64,000 bases of DNA from Platerodrilus igneus (taxonomy: Eukaryota; Arthropoda; Insecta; Coleoptera; Lycidae). The DNA is taken from the NCBI GenBank assembly GCA_036346225.1, contig JARFIW010000108.1, positions 3,986,501 through 4,050,500 on the forward strand. The letters are read 5' to 3'. A program made the position numbers and the translations under genes. Positions within the stretch are counted from its first letter, which is position 1. Each line of letters begins with the position of its first letter. The notes under the pieces were generated by a model. That model searched no databases, was not told where the DNA came from, and was given only the letters and a program-made list of their open reading frames with translations. Of the stretch, positions 22,084-33,057 are shown piece by piece.

Positions 22084-22560
22084 GTAACGCACGTGTATCA
22101 CTAAAACCGACCGTCAAATGTTCCGTAAAGCACACGTGCCTCGAGTTTAACAAGCTCTACTACTTTTATTTTCAACAGAAAATCAACTAAAAACACGCCG
22201 TGCTTGTTCATGAACAATACGAGAATTGATACCGCAGTAATTCTCACTATTCTCAAAGCAGAAAGAAGCAGCACTCTCAACGCACTCAATATACCGGAAC
22301 ACAGAACAAAACTACTACTTTTAGTTCAAACCGAAAAGCAACAAAAACAATTAGTAAAGCAACGCGTATCACTAAAACAATCCAACACGTTACATATAAA
22401 GCATACTTCCTTCAAATGTAATCAGAACTACACTCCTACAGTTAATATACAACTTTTATTTCACAAGAAGAACAACTAAAATCGCGCCGCGCTTGTACAT
22501 GAACAATTCGAAATTGATCCCGCATTAATTCTCACTATTGTCAAAGCGAAGAAGAAAACG
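22084..22560. repeat. diverged direct repeat, two copies of about 180-200 bp
   Basis: 22,084-22,270 and 22,354-22,560 share GTATCACTAAAAC, an ACTTTTATTT stretch, CGCCG[TC]GCTTGT[TA]CATGAACAAT and ATTCTCACTATT[CG]TCAAAGC in the same order. The spacing between matched points is 270-290 bases. Frames across it are short and not conserved. Confidence 0.7.
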
Positions 22561-23288
22561 TATTTTTTTTTAACGTAATTAATATATAGCAACCAAGAAC
22601 GAACTACAACTCCTCATCTGTTTATATAAACTCGTTGTTACTACGAACTCTTGTCGACTATTATCTCGACTTCGTTAATAACATAAGGCACATCCGAAAA
22701 GTGAATGCACCATCATATCGTCTCTTATCTAGACTGGTATATCCACATAAGCAACAAAATTTATACGAACGGTAAGACAAGAACGATGCACTCCACTCAA
22801 TATAATACGACGCATTCGCCAACGGGTTAATAAATATTAAATATAGAAATAGTAATTTCAGAAAGGTATTTACTAATTGAGAAAAAGCGTAAAATGTAAA
22901 ACTATTAAAAATGCCCGTTACAAATTAATTCAATGCCTTATTCCTTGTTCCTTATGGAAATTGTTTGTTTGATATTATATTAAATATAATTATATGCCTG
23001 TTTTTTTGGGTTTAACTTTTAAAAGTGTTTTTAAATCATGTATAAATTATCTTGCTCTAATACCGTCTTAAAAGTGTTTTTTTAGTAATTTAAACAAGTA
23101 ACTATAACCTATAAATTCCGTTTAAAGAAATTTCTTCTTCAAATACAGCTAACGCAACCAATTGAGTTTTTAGTATACCTTCTACCTTCCGAAATATTAT
23201 AGTATCTTAATTTCCCTATATTTGGTGTCTTAAATACTATCTTAAAATTAATATCGTTCATCTCAAGTCATCGGAATTAATTTACGAA

Positions 23289-24590
23289 ATTCAATCTAGG
23301 AATATTAAAGCAGCATCTAATCAGAATGACAGACGTTTGCAACTTAAAGCTATACTAGCGCAAGAAGCTAAAGGGGTACCTATTTCGAGAGTCCTCGTTT
23401 CAGACTTACCTCAAAACATGTTTGAAATTAAACAATCCCTTGAAGATATAGCCAATATAGTAAACAGAATTGTTTCAGAACCAAGTAAAATTGAATTAAA
23501 GCGTGTCGTTTCTCGCATAGCTCACGTTAAGCAACGGATAGAGTTGTTGTGATCATTTGACAATGAACAAGCGAACCAAACTAAACAAACCTTTTTATCG
23601 GACATTCTGTTACTCGAAGGGACAGTTCTTGATAGACTTAGCCTAGATGTAGACACAGATATACCTGTACCTTTATCGAACCTTACAATTTCTCTAACTC
23701 CATCATTGGTGAAATCCATACCTGTCTACAAATGGGGTTTAACTTTTCAGTGCTTTGACTCCCAAATTTCTTTAATGTCTTTCCTTGATAGGATTAACGA
23801 TTTCAAGATTTCACGAAATTGCACAGATTAAGATTTATTTGTTTCAGCGGGTGAATTATTCTCTGGTTCTGCCTTAATTTGGTATCGAAATATAAGAAGT
23901 CAGATTTCTACCTGGGAGGAATTAGTTACGTGTTTAAAACGAGATTTCTTACCGCATGGTTATATTACCGATCTTTGGAGCGAAATAAGAAACCGAACCC
24001 AGGGACCTGACGAAAATGTAATTTCCTTTATTACCTCAATAGAAGCTCTATATAGTAGACTTGATAATAAACCATCAGAATTTGAAATTATCGATCAGTT
24101 GCGTAGGAATTTAAATCCATATTTTTCCGAACGGTTAGCGTTACAACATATTTCTTCTTTACCTCAATTCAAAGACTTATGTCGTTCGCTCCCAGAAGAA
24201 AAATTGCGGGTCGATAAATACCGTCCGCCCCCAGAAAAACAATCGGGTTTATTAGAACCTGATTTGGCATGCTAAACTCAATCTTCTCGTAAAGTATCTA
24301 CTATTAATCTTCCTTCTACCTCTTCAAGTAACTCACTTACCTGTTGGAATTGTAAAAGAAGTGGACATAACTATAGCATTTGCACATACCCCAATAATAT
24401 TTTTTTGCTATGGCTGTGTTCGCACTGCTACCTATAACTCTAACTGTACGAATTGTAATTCTAACGTATCGGGAAACTCCCGCCGAGATATTCCTACCCG
24501 GGACGGGAATATCTCAAGAAATCAGAATCGTTTTCAACACCAACCGTTTAACGGACCCAGACGTCAATAAATTTAAAGCATAAAACTACC
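23289..24590 (+). pseudogene. gag: E3 gag (three stops, one frameshift)
   Basis: One frame runs from about 23,290 to 24,400 with stops at 23,550 (TGA), 23,829 (TAA) and 24,273 (TAA). The N-terminal half is helical and charged. The capsid part shows SGSALIWYRNIRSQISTWEE, LKRDFLPHGYITDLWSEIRN and RTQGPDENVISFITSIEALY, a retrotransposon Gag signature. A CCHC zinc knuckle, CWNCKRSGHNYSIC, lies at 24,342-24,383. A second Cys motif (CYGCVRTATYNSNC) follows in the next frame after a T7 run at about 24,402-24,409. The protein would package RNA through the knuckle. Stops rule out function as read. Confidence 0.85.
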
Positions 24591-24762
24591 TCTAACGTTA
24601 TACCTTTATCAAATATATCTAAGAATAATATCGCTACTTTGAATTTACAAAATGACTTGCCTCCATTATCAGAATTATGTCATACTACCCCGTCAGAATG
24701 GTCGAATTGGCTACAAACCGTTAATTCCTTTTACCATAAAAAGTCTGCTGCCTTACAATTTG

Positions 24763-25065
24763 GGTGTCGCCGTGGATCAATGTAGTAAGCGTAAGACTAC
24801 GGATCCCAAGGTCCCGGGTTCAAATCCCGACACGGCCGACTGCTTGAAAAATGTTAAGCGAGCATTTTTCACAAAAATTACGCTCTCGTTCGGATGAGAG
24901 GTTAAATGGAGGTCCCGTGTGTGAGTGTTGTCACGCACGTTAAAGATCCCTACCTTGCCTGGAACGACAAGGGTTCGGCAAAATTCTAAATTTCCAGGCA
25001 ACAAAAACTCGCCTCCTGGCCAATGTAGTACCTACAAGGTGGAGCATTGGAAATGTAAAAGAACT
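24763..25065 (+). mobile_element. tRNA-derived SINE
   Basis: A 303-bp insertion flanked by 13-bp direct repeats with one mismatch, GCCTTACAA[T/C]TTG, at 24,750-24,762 and 25,066-25,078. Its head (24,769-24,838) is tRNA-like, with pairable acceptor ends GCCGTG/CACGGC and a B box GGTTCAAATCC. The body contains GCACGTTAAAGATCCCT, a motif I recall from the central part of invertebrate SINEs. There is no A-tail. The flanking repeats fit LINE-driven insertion. It interrupts the gag/pol boundary of E3. Confidence 0.8.
24769..24838 (+). promoter_or_regulatory. Pol III promoter (A and B box) of the SINE head
   Basis: B box GGTTCAAATCC at 24,817-24,827 and a weak A-box-like TGGATCAATGTAG at 24,773-24,785. 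The anticodon arm does not fold well and the T stem has a mismatch, so this is a SINE head, not a tRNA gene. Confidence 0.6.
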
Positions 25066-26061
25066 GCCTTACAACTTGACTTTAACAGTGCATATTCAAC
25101 TCCCCCATAAAAGTAGAAAACCAATAGATGTAGGTAGACGACCAGATCTTCGGATGCTGGAGAAATTTATACTGGAGGTAAGAATAAAATTGTGGCGGCT
25201 GAACTTGCATGAGCATTAATTTGTGATTTTAAACAGATTTTGAAATAATCTAACAAGCACGTTTTTGTGTAATGGCACTAGTCTATATAATGCTCATGCG
25301 AGTGCACCTGATAATGTATTTGCTTTTGCTAATATATACACTGTTACATGCTTTTGCTTATCCAGATTTATTTATATATTTATTATATGTTTATTTATAT
25401 ATTTATATTATATTTATATTTATTTTTACACTTATATTTTTGCCTGCATTATATCGTTTTGTGGCTTGATTTAATTTGTTTGACGTTCTGTCGCCAATTT
25501 TTGGTCGCAGTATATATAGAAAAGAAGATTGTATATATAATATGTCAGTTAGGGAATGATAGGGAACGTTAGGGACAAATTTAGGATAAAATACTTAGAT
25601 CAGGAAGGACGAATTTGTAAATTTATAAAGCAGGCAAAATAGCTGGATTCACTCTTATACTTTTGGCAAATGCTTTGAAAATTTGAATTCATTTTAAACT
25701 AGCTAGCTAGATTTGGATAGTTTTAAGTCGACCCTTCAGGTCGCACTGGTAGGCAGAGCCGGCGTCTGCTATCCGGTATTACGGATCCCTCCCCTTCTCA
25801 TTTTTGCTCGTCTTTTTGATTGGGCACACTCCAAAGTCAACGCTAGGGATATCATTATTTAAACGCTGTTTTTAGTTTTTGTTTCAGTTTGTTAGATTTT
25901 TATTTAGATTTTATTTAGGGTGGATTAATTATGAAGTTAAAATTAATAAGAAGCACGTTTATTTTTCGCGTTTAAACCAATGTAGTATCTCCGGGTGGAG
26001 CATTGGGGACGTGGCCGCAAGTATAGCGGCCCTAATTCAAATTATAATGCCTTACAACTTG
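25066..26061 (+). repeat. unassigned insert bounded by a repeated 31-bp motif
   Basis: The motif CCAATGTAGTA..GTGGAGCATTGG occurs at 25,020-25,050 and 25,979-26,009, each followed at a short distance by GCCTTACAACTTG (25,066 and 26,049). The sequence between (25,079-25,978) is non-coding and rich in T/A-only stretches near 25,360-25,450. Protease coding resumes right after 26,049, so the interval is an insertion at the same spot as the SINE. It might be a solo LTR or a composite repeat. Confidence 0.55.
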
Positions 26062-26369
26062 TTAAAAAATCCCTCGATAATCGTCCTCATTTACCCATCT
26101 CGATTAGTTCTTTAAATGTAATAGCTTTACTGGACACAGGTTCCTCATGCTCCCTCATAAACAACGAAGGTCTACAACAATTATCTAAACAAAATATTAA
26201 AATTCAAATTGTTCCCGAAAAAACTTCCATAAATTTAGCTGACGATAATCAAGTATATGTAACGGGTTCCCTTAAATTAAAAATTCGAATAGTATCACTT
26301 GAACGTGACGTTCCATTTTTGATAGTACCTACTAGCTTATCCATTTTTACTAGGCGTAGATTTTTGTAA
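26062..26369 (+). pseudogene. E3 aspartic protease
   Basis: The frame runs KKSLDNRPHLPISISSLNVI then ALLDTGSSCSLINNEG, with an intact D-T-G-S active site at about 26,130-26,141. It continues with a substrate-binding stretch (YVTGSLKLKIRIVSLERDVP) and FLIVPTSL, then ends at 26,369, where a shift separates it from the expected final strand (FLGVDFCKLF-type residues follow in another frame). It releases the Gag and Pol parts from the precursor. The start is not defined because the insertion at 24,763-26,048 removed the junction with gag. Confidence 0.75.
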
Positions 26370-26579
26370 ACTTTTTAATTTGTCGCTTTACTTTCAAGAT
26401 TTTTCTTGGCAAACTTCCCTTAAAACAAACTCCTGTGCATCTGCAGGAATATCTAATAAAATTTCTCTTACCGATTCCCAAAATGTAATTCTTAACTCTA
26501 CAATAACAAATTTCGTAAACTAAATACCTCTGAACTTGGTTGCGTTACTACTGCAACACATATTATCTCTACAGGTGAT

Positions 26580-29123
26580 GCCCTCCCTTTTAAGCAACGT
26601 CAATATCCGTTATCGCCTGCATTACAAAAGCATTTGCATTCCGAAATAGATAAAATGTTAGAATCTGGTGTTATCTCTCCCTCAAATTCACCATGGATGT
26701 CTCCCGTGTTACTAGTCCGCAAAAAAATGACGAATGGCGTGTTTGTTTTGACGGCAGAAAGCTTAATTCCGTAAGTGTCTCGGACGCTTACCCTATAGCT
26801 CAAACTGACTCAATTTTAAGCCAACTTCGAAACGCTAAATTTATCTCATATATCGATCTTAGACAAGCTTTTTATCAGATACCCCTCGACCTATCCTCTC
26901 GTCCTAAAACTGCTTTTTGTGTTCCAGGCCGAGGTCTTTTCGAATATTATTTTTTTGCTATTTGGTCTTTGTAACGCACCACAAACCTTACAACGTACTA
27001 TGGATCAAACCTTAGGTCCTATCTTACATCAAGAACGTGCCTTTGTATTTTTAGATGATATTTTAGTTATCTCAAGTTCCTTTGACGAACATATCGCCCC
27101 ACTGAATGAAGTTGCAGAGCGCCTGAATAAAGCAGATTTTAAGATAAATATGGAGAAATGTCAATTTTGTTGTTCATCCCTTACATTTCTTGGTTTTATT
27201 ATCGATGGAACTGGTCTACGAGCAGATCCGGCTAAAGTCGACGCTATTACTAAATTCAAAACACCTAAAACTGTTACCGAAATTAAACGTTTAATTGGAA
27301 TGATTAGCTATTATCGCATCTTTTTACCCAACCTTTCAACTATATCTACACCCATTACCGCTTTAATTAAAAATAAAAAGAAGTCCCAAACTATCGAGTG
27401 GAATTTGGAAGCTCAACAGGCTTTCGAACAAATTAAAACGTTAATCACTTCAGCACCTATCTTAATCTCGCCCAATTCCGATGAAAAATTTTATATACAA
27501 ACGGATGCCTCACTTACTGGTTTAGGTGCAATGTTGTTCCAGGTGAGCAATGGTTTAGAACACCCAATTGCTTATGCAAGTCGTGCCTTAACTTCTGCCG
27601 AACAAAAATACTCAGCTACCGAACGTGAACTATTAGGAGTTATCTTTGGCATTGAAAAAAGAGGATATGTTAAAGGTACACATTTCACAGCAATTACTGA
27701 TTGTGTAGCCCTCGCGTGGTTAAATAACTTAAAACAACCCGCGGGTCGTTTGGCAAGATGGAACTTGCGTATCTCTCAATTTACCTTTGATGTTAGGCAT
27801 AGACCTGGCAAATTAAATATCGTACCTGATGCCTTATCTTGTGATGTCGTCTCTCTAAATCTTCTAGATCTAATTCCTGATACCTGGTATCTTAATATGA
27901 TTAAAAAAGTGTCTGAAAATCCCGATAAATTTCCTACCTTTCGTGTAACCAACAATAGATTATATAAATTTGTATCTTCTTCACCTCGCAAAATATCTAA
28001 CAACCCTGAATGGAAACTTGTTATCCCTACCGCTAATCGCAGTGAAGTACTTAAATTGTGTCATGATGATCCTATAGCTGCTCATCTTGGTGTTACAAAA
28101 ACTCTCGCTAAAATATCTCAATTATATTATTGGCCCACACTAAAACAATTTGTCTGTCGTTATATTAGGAACTGTAAAATTTGTGGTTCTCAAAAGAGCT
28201 CACAAGAGGCTCGTTCTGGCTTAATGGGTAACTTTAAACATGTATCTTATCCCTTTCAATTAATATCGCTTGACTTATTAGGACCTCTCCCCAGATCGAA
28301 AAAAGGTAACCAATATCTTTTAGTTGTCACCGATTGGTTTTCTAAATTTGTCATGGTGCAACCTTTACGTAATGCCACATCTGCCGCTAAAATTAAATTC
28401 CTAGAGCAAAATGTATTTCTTATCTTCGGTATTCCTCAGATTATCCTTTGTGACAATGGGGCACAATTTATCTCAAAAGATTTTCAAAATTTCGTCAAGA
28501 GCTACAAGATACAAAAAATTTGGTTTAACGCAAAATACCATCCCCAAGTAAATCCTACCGAAAGAGTAAATAGAGTTTTAATTACCGCTATCTCTTCCTA
28601 TATTGAATCAGACCATATCACATGGGATGAAAATATCTTTAAAATTGCCCAAGCTTTGCGTACATCTAAACACGAAGCAACCCAATTCACTCCGTCATTT
28701 CTTGTTTTTGGAAGATATACCCCAATTGATGGTAGCTATTATGGTTCAGTTCCGGACGATACTAACGTAATTGAATTTGACGAAAAAGTACGCTGGGACA
28801 AAGACCAACAATCATTACCTTCTATCTTTAACGACGTTAGAAAAAATTTGTTAAAAGCTAACGAAAAAAGTAAGGACCACTATAATTTACGTAAACGAAA
28901 TATTTCCTTCGCCTTGGGCGAACAAGTTTAAAAAAAGAATTATGTCTTATCGGATGCAACTAAAAATTTTTCTTCAAAATTAGCCCCTAAATTCATTCTT
29001 TGTAAGGTCACTCGTGTCGTTGGTCCACTTATCTACGAACTTCAAGATGCTGAAGGAAAACGCCAAGGAAGGTGGCATATTAAATACCTTAAGCCATTCT
29101 CTGCTGACCCAAATGCTAGTTAA
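26580..29123 (+). pseudogene. pol: E3 RT, RNase H and integrase (nearly intact)
   Basis: RT begins near 26,580 (PFKQRQYPLSP) and runs in one frame to 26,974. A T7 run at 26,947-26,953 shifts into the long 26,919-28,931 frame of 670 codons. There the catalytic FLDD is residues 44-47. RNase H has D196, E235/E237 and D261. The integrase zinc motif is H382, H389, C419 and C422, and the integrase core has D452 (SLDLLGP), D512 (CDNGAQF) and E548 (NPTERVN). A TAA at 28,929 then interrupts the frame; the same frame continues to 29,123 with the GRWHIKYLKPF end. Only one homopolymer shift and one stop separate this gene from an open pol, so the family was probably active recently. Confidence 0.92.
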
Positions 29124-31595
29124 GTTTTTCAAGTTCCATTCCTTAACGATTTACCTAATGTTTTTTGTTTTTACTATCAATTAGTTAACTTTAATTACTT
29201 ATTCCTTCTCTTATACACCATATACCTTTTATACGTTTAACTTATTTACCCTAAACTACTTTTCTTTTTGCTTCTGGTTGACTTTTCCTCGAACTTACCG
29301 TTAGTTATATATAGCTCTATTTTCTAGATCTCCCAGTATAACTCTGTCGTTTCATTTAATTAATCCTCGAACTTTTCCTACAACATATTATTTTGTTTTT
29401 AGTATTTATCTTACATCGTTTAATTTTGTGGTATTTGTCCTAACTTTGGTTGTAATAACTCATTGAAGTTTTATGATTAGTTTTAGCTGATGTTTGAGTA
29501 AATGCTTTTTTTCTTTGGGCTCACATAGGAGCCGCGGCCTATGCCATTGTAAGAAATAGTTCATATTCGCAGTTGATAAAAACTAGGACTTTCTATTTCA
29601 TGTGTTTTTTTCGTCTGAATTTTTACTGTCGCCCACATTATCCTATATTATTATTTGTTTCTTTTTCTACTAAATCATCGTAACATATAAACTTTTTTTT
29701 CGTTGTTTTTTATTGAACTTCGTGGTGAGGTGCTATCGCTTTTTATCGATATCTTATCAAATTCTTGGTTGTTTTAGCATATTAGGACAGTGTGTCTCTA
29801 TTTAACGGCTTATAATTAGGCATGTTTGTGTGTTGAGGGCGTTACCGTTTTTAAAAAATTATTTTGCAACAGTTGGTTTTTGTGTGAATGTATCTGTAGT
29901 GATACCTTTAAGCTGTTGTTTCGACTTTTGTCTGATTTTCTTATCGTAGTGGATGCACTCGTTAGGAAAGTGATTGTACTTGTTCTCGTAAAGAGTCTAG
30001 TGAATTTTTTAACTTATGATATACCTTAACTTGTCCGATTAATATCGCAGGTGGTCCTTCAGACAGACCCGTGCTTTAATAGGGACAATTCTCTACCTTC
30101 TCTCGGACGCTTGTCCAAAACTCTACTTTTTCATATCCTGCTGTCTCCGTTTCTGCCTTATCTTTCTTTCGGTAGACCTGTTCTCGTCCCGGAACACCCG
30201 TCTACCACATAAAAGTGATTTTTTCCTCACTCCGGGCTACTGACTACATTGGCTGGTCGAGTAGTGCTTTTCTAGCCACCTTTTCTGTCTCTTTAGCTCA
30301 ATGCGAACCTTTCCTCTATTTTCTTCTACCTGGAAGTGCTTCTTATGCATTCAAAATACCTACCTCCCTCTTTCTACCGTTCCTATTTCTACTGCCTTTT
30401 CATTTCCGTTAGTCACCGTGTGGTTGCGCGGGGGTTATCACAGACACCCGAACCACGTCTCTGTGAATCTTTCGTGAGGTCATGCGGTGTCGCTGTCAGC
30501 GCACATGGTCGCTAACAGTGAATGTATGTATGAGTGTGTGAATATGTGAGTGCATGAATATAATGTATCGTTATATATCGTGTGGATATCGGGTGATTAT
30601 ATTACCGATATCAATTAACGTTGGGTGCATGGATGCACCCAAATGCCTTTGCCGGTCCCTCGTGTCGTTTATTACAAACGGGCCTGCTTCACAGGTCGCC
30701 CTTTTTAGGGGGCACGAGAAATTCCCATATAACGGCTCCAAGGAGCCACTCTATCGTTATCTTACCTATTGTCTTTGATAATAACTTGAGTTAATATCTT
30801 TATCTTATCTATCATCTTAAATAATAACCTTAGTTTAATATAGTTATCTTATTTATTACCGTTAATAATAACTTAAGTTTAATATCGTTATCTTATCTAT
30901 TATCTTCGATAACAACTTGAGATTTTGTTTTATCTTTTTATCTTCCTAACGTTTGGTATCTATGACCAGACGTGGAAATTATTTTTTTTTTAATATTCAG
31001 TGAAAAAGCCAACCTGGTGGTAGAAATGTAATTTGTTAGATTAGCAACGTAAGGAATTAGTAAGGTGGTACTTTTGGTAAATTTGTTGATTCACAGCCAT
31101 GTCATGGACAAGTTTTGATGTGTATTGTTTATTAAACCAGAGTACCAGTAACTAAAATTTGCTAGAGTGTAGAGTAACTCAACTCTTTTGAACATTTTTC
31201 AATTTGGGCACTTTTTTTTGCCAACGAAGAACAGTCTAGATGCAACGCTCATGTGCGTCTGCACTTAAGAAACTGTAATGTTAGCTTTAGTTTTGTATAT
31301 AGGTTAGGCGACTTGGCGCATTTGTTTTAAGTTTAAGTAGTGTTTCATGCTCCCCGACAAATTTATGCTGTCGATTATAACTGCGCCACACCAAAGACTC
31401 GTGTGTGCACTTTTCCGTTTCCTGGTAATCCGGAAGACGTGTTATCGGTCGAAAAACCAGGTGGCGCCTTAAATAAACATTTTGTAGGATTTAAGTTAGG
31501 ATTTATGTAGGTTAGTTAGGATTTAGATTTTAAGATGTTACTGTGCTAACAGTCATTTTCTTTTTTTAAGTTTTTTTTTATGGCTTTGTCGCGAT
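29124..31595 (+). other. E3 3' non-coding region
   Basis: About 2.5 kb without a convincing gene. It holds a 44-bp minisatellite (30,752-30,920), short perfect hairpins GGGTGCAT-GG-ATGCACCC (30,623-30,640) and GGCTCC-AA-GGAGCC (30,734-30,747), and TG-rich DNA around 30,515-30,560. No purine tract abuts the 3' LTR. An undetected insertion is possible. Confidence 0.5.
30752..30920. repeat. 44-bp minisatellite rich in GATA motifs
   Basis: Nearly four copies starting at 30,752, 30,795, 30,839 and 30,883, with a shared core TTATCTTATCTATTATCTT and AATAACTT-A-GTTTAA. The reverse strand reads repeated AGATAA/GATAAG. Copies differ by several bases each. Confidence 0.8.
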
Positions 31596-32176
31596 TGTTA
31601 CGTGCCGAAATCGGCACTAAACATTCTCAATTAAGTTTTAATTTGTAAGAATTTCGCGCCATAAATTTAAAAGGACGTGCGCGTATTTCCGTCACTTTGG
31701 ACAGTGCGGTTGCGCGAGATTGCGCTGACGCGGTGTGCCAAGAAGGGTGATTTCCGGCATACGTGTTGGGACTGGTGATCTAGAGGCCAACGAAGGTAAT
31801 TGTCTTGTATCTTATCGTGTTCTTTTTTGTTATGTATGTTCCTTGCCTTATCTCTGATATCGTTCCTTATAAACCAGTTGCCTTATCGTACCTCTACATA
31901 CAGAAGAGAGCAGACAAATCTGAATTTGGGTTCGACCGGGCTCAGCAAATTTCCCACGCCCGAAAGATTAGCGAAGCCGCAGCCGATATCATGGAGTGAT
32001 TCTGCAAGAAGCCCTGCAATTTATGTGAGTACCGTTTTTGTTTCTTTTTTATGTGATGTAGTAATTTTATATAATTACGTGACGTAACCATTTATTTGCG
32101 CGTCATATCGCAATTATCTAACATTGCCACCAACTGACTGTAGTGGCTCGCGTACCGCACCGGCGGGGGTATAATA
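31596..32176 (+). repeat. E3 3' LTR
   Basis: Begins TGTTACGTGCC at 31,596 and ends TATAATA at 32,176. The following ACCC is the right-hand target duplication and then E2 pol resumes. Confidence 0.92.
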
Positions 32177-32450
32177 ACCCTCGAATTTATTAAAGTCGTA
32201 GACAAAATTAAAAGCATACTAACGAATCACCCCGTATTAGAATACCCAGACTTTTCGAAACCATTTATATTAACGACAGACGCGCCAAATGTAGCATTAA
32301 GCGCAGTATTGGGCCAAGGAAAAGTAGGTAGCGATAAACCCATCAGCTACGCATCCAGAACCCTAAATAAGAATAAAGAAAACAGTTTTAGATTTAAGGA
32401 AACAAAGGTAAATAAAGAAACAAATGTACCCTTAGGGACAATGAATTTAA
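32177..32450 (+). pseudogene. E2 RNase H start, then deletion to the 3' end
   Basis: The frame restarts exactly where 12,632 stopped: LEFIKVVDKIKSILTNHPVL, then PDFSKPFILTTDAPNVALSA (first RNase H Asp) and PISYASRTLN. In E4 the next residues lead into the second catalytic block. Here the sequence turns after RTLN into unrelated codons and ends at 32,450. RNase H block 2, integrase and env are therefore missing from E2. Confidence 0.85.
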
Positions 32451-32504
32451 AACAATGAATTTTATGAATTTAAAAATTGAGCAAAAAAAGCCTTAATTTT
32501 TCAT

Positions 32505-32517
32505 ATACGACTGGAGG
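32505..32517 (+). promoter_or_regulatory. E2 polypurine tract
   Basis: ACTGGAGG directly precedes the AGTTA start of the 3' LTR. E4 has a similar short GGGAGG at the same place. Confidence 0.6.
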
Positions 32518-33057
32518 AGTTATATATTCCCCAATATTTATATGTATTACAAAATAGAATCCAATAGAAAATTATTAGAAATCATTAAGAAATTATTACG
32601 TCAAGTACAACAATGTAATTCAAGGATAAATATAAAAAGGTTATGAGAACGGATACAATACAATGTATTTCAGACGATAATGACACTGCAGGTGGCAGGT
32701 CACAGACGGTTAAGATACTGCAATTACTTAAAAAGTAAGATTGTTACAATGTATTTATGAATAGTATTAAGAAATAAGCAGACATGAGCTCTGCAAGTTC
32801 CCAGAGAATTGTGAGGGACAGGAACAACATAAATACCCCGGGAGCCCCAAGAGCAATCAGTCAGTTTTAAGTATTTCAGCTTTAACATTGCAGTTTGCTT
32901 AGGCTACTCACTCATATTAGTTCAATTATTAATTATTTTTCGACTTAGAGTAATTTTAAACAAATTTGTTAAAATTCCATAATTAACGTCTAATTAAACT
33001 AATAAAATTTTGGAAGTAGTTTTTAAAAACACCGCTCCCAAGGCCCGAAACATAACT
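32518..33057 (+). repeat. E2 3' LTR
   Basis: 540 bp, from AGTTATATATTCCCC to the terminal TAACT. It is about 29 bases shorter than the 5' copy through small deletions. Confidence 0.85.

Larger units (their letters stand above)
20484..23289 (+). other. E3 leader region, mostly unassigned
   Basis: 2.8 kb between E4 and the gag of E3. It contains an X-box-like palindrome (20,623), a run of nine G near 21,050 and a diverged direct repeat (22,084-22,560), but no recognisable protein. It is long for a gypsy leader, so it may hold undetected insertions. Confidence 0.45.
12637..32176 (+). mobile_element. E3: gypsy-type LTR retrotransposon inserted in E2 pol
   Basis: LTRs of 582 bp (12,637-13,218) and 581 bp (31,596-32,176), starting TGTTACGTGCC and ending TAATA, are flanked by the target duplication ACCC (12,633-12,636 and 32,177-32,180). 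Removing the interval rejoins the E2 reading frame exactly. Assigning the gag-pol at 23,290-29,123 to these LTRs is the simplest reading: same strand, no other LTR pair seen between them, and order LTR, leader, gag, pol, LTR. The polypurine tract is not convincing and the 2.5-kb 3' region is long, so a second element inside cannot be excluded. Confidence 0.8.
7700..33057 (+). mobile_element. E2: old errantivirus-like gypsy element, outermost host of the nest
   Basis: Bounded by LTRs at 7,700-8,268 and 32,518-33,057 that start AGTTA and end TAGCT or TAACT. It contains a primer site, a leader, gag, protease and RT up to 12,632, then the E3 insertion, then 90 codons of RNase H and directly the polypurine tract and 3' LTR. 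The rest of RNase H, integrase and any env were therefore deleted before or after E3 landed. The Gag and RT residues are most like those of E4, an errantivirus. Candidate target duplications (TACA left, TGCG right) do not match, consistent with age. Confidence 0.85.

Noticed and set aside
24769..24838. Functional tRNA gene
   Set aside because: Anticodon arm does not fold and the sequence continues into a SINE body with flanking target duplications.
25265..25572. Hydrophobic Leu/Ile/Tyr-rich open frames resembling membrane proteins
   Set aside because: Three overlapping frames over the same AT-only stretch; low-complexity artefact.
31805..31999. 64-codon frame in the E3 3' LTR (and the frames at 12,761-13,036)
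   Set aside because: The reading frame is not conserved between the two LTRs.
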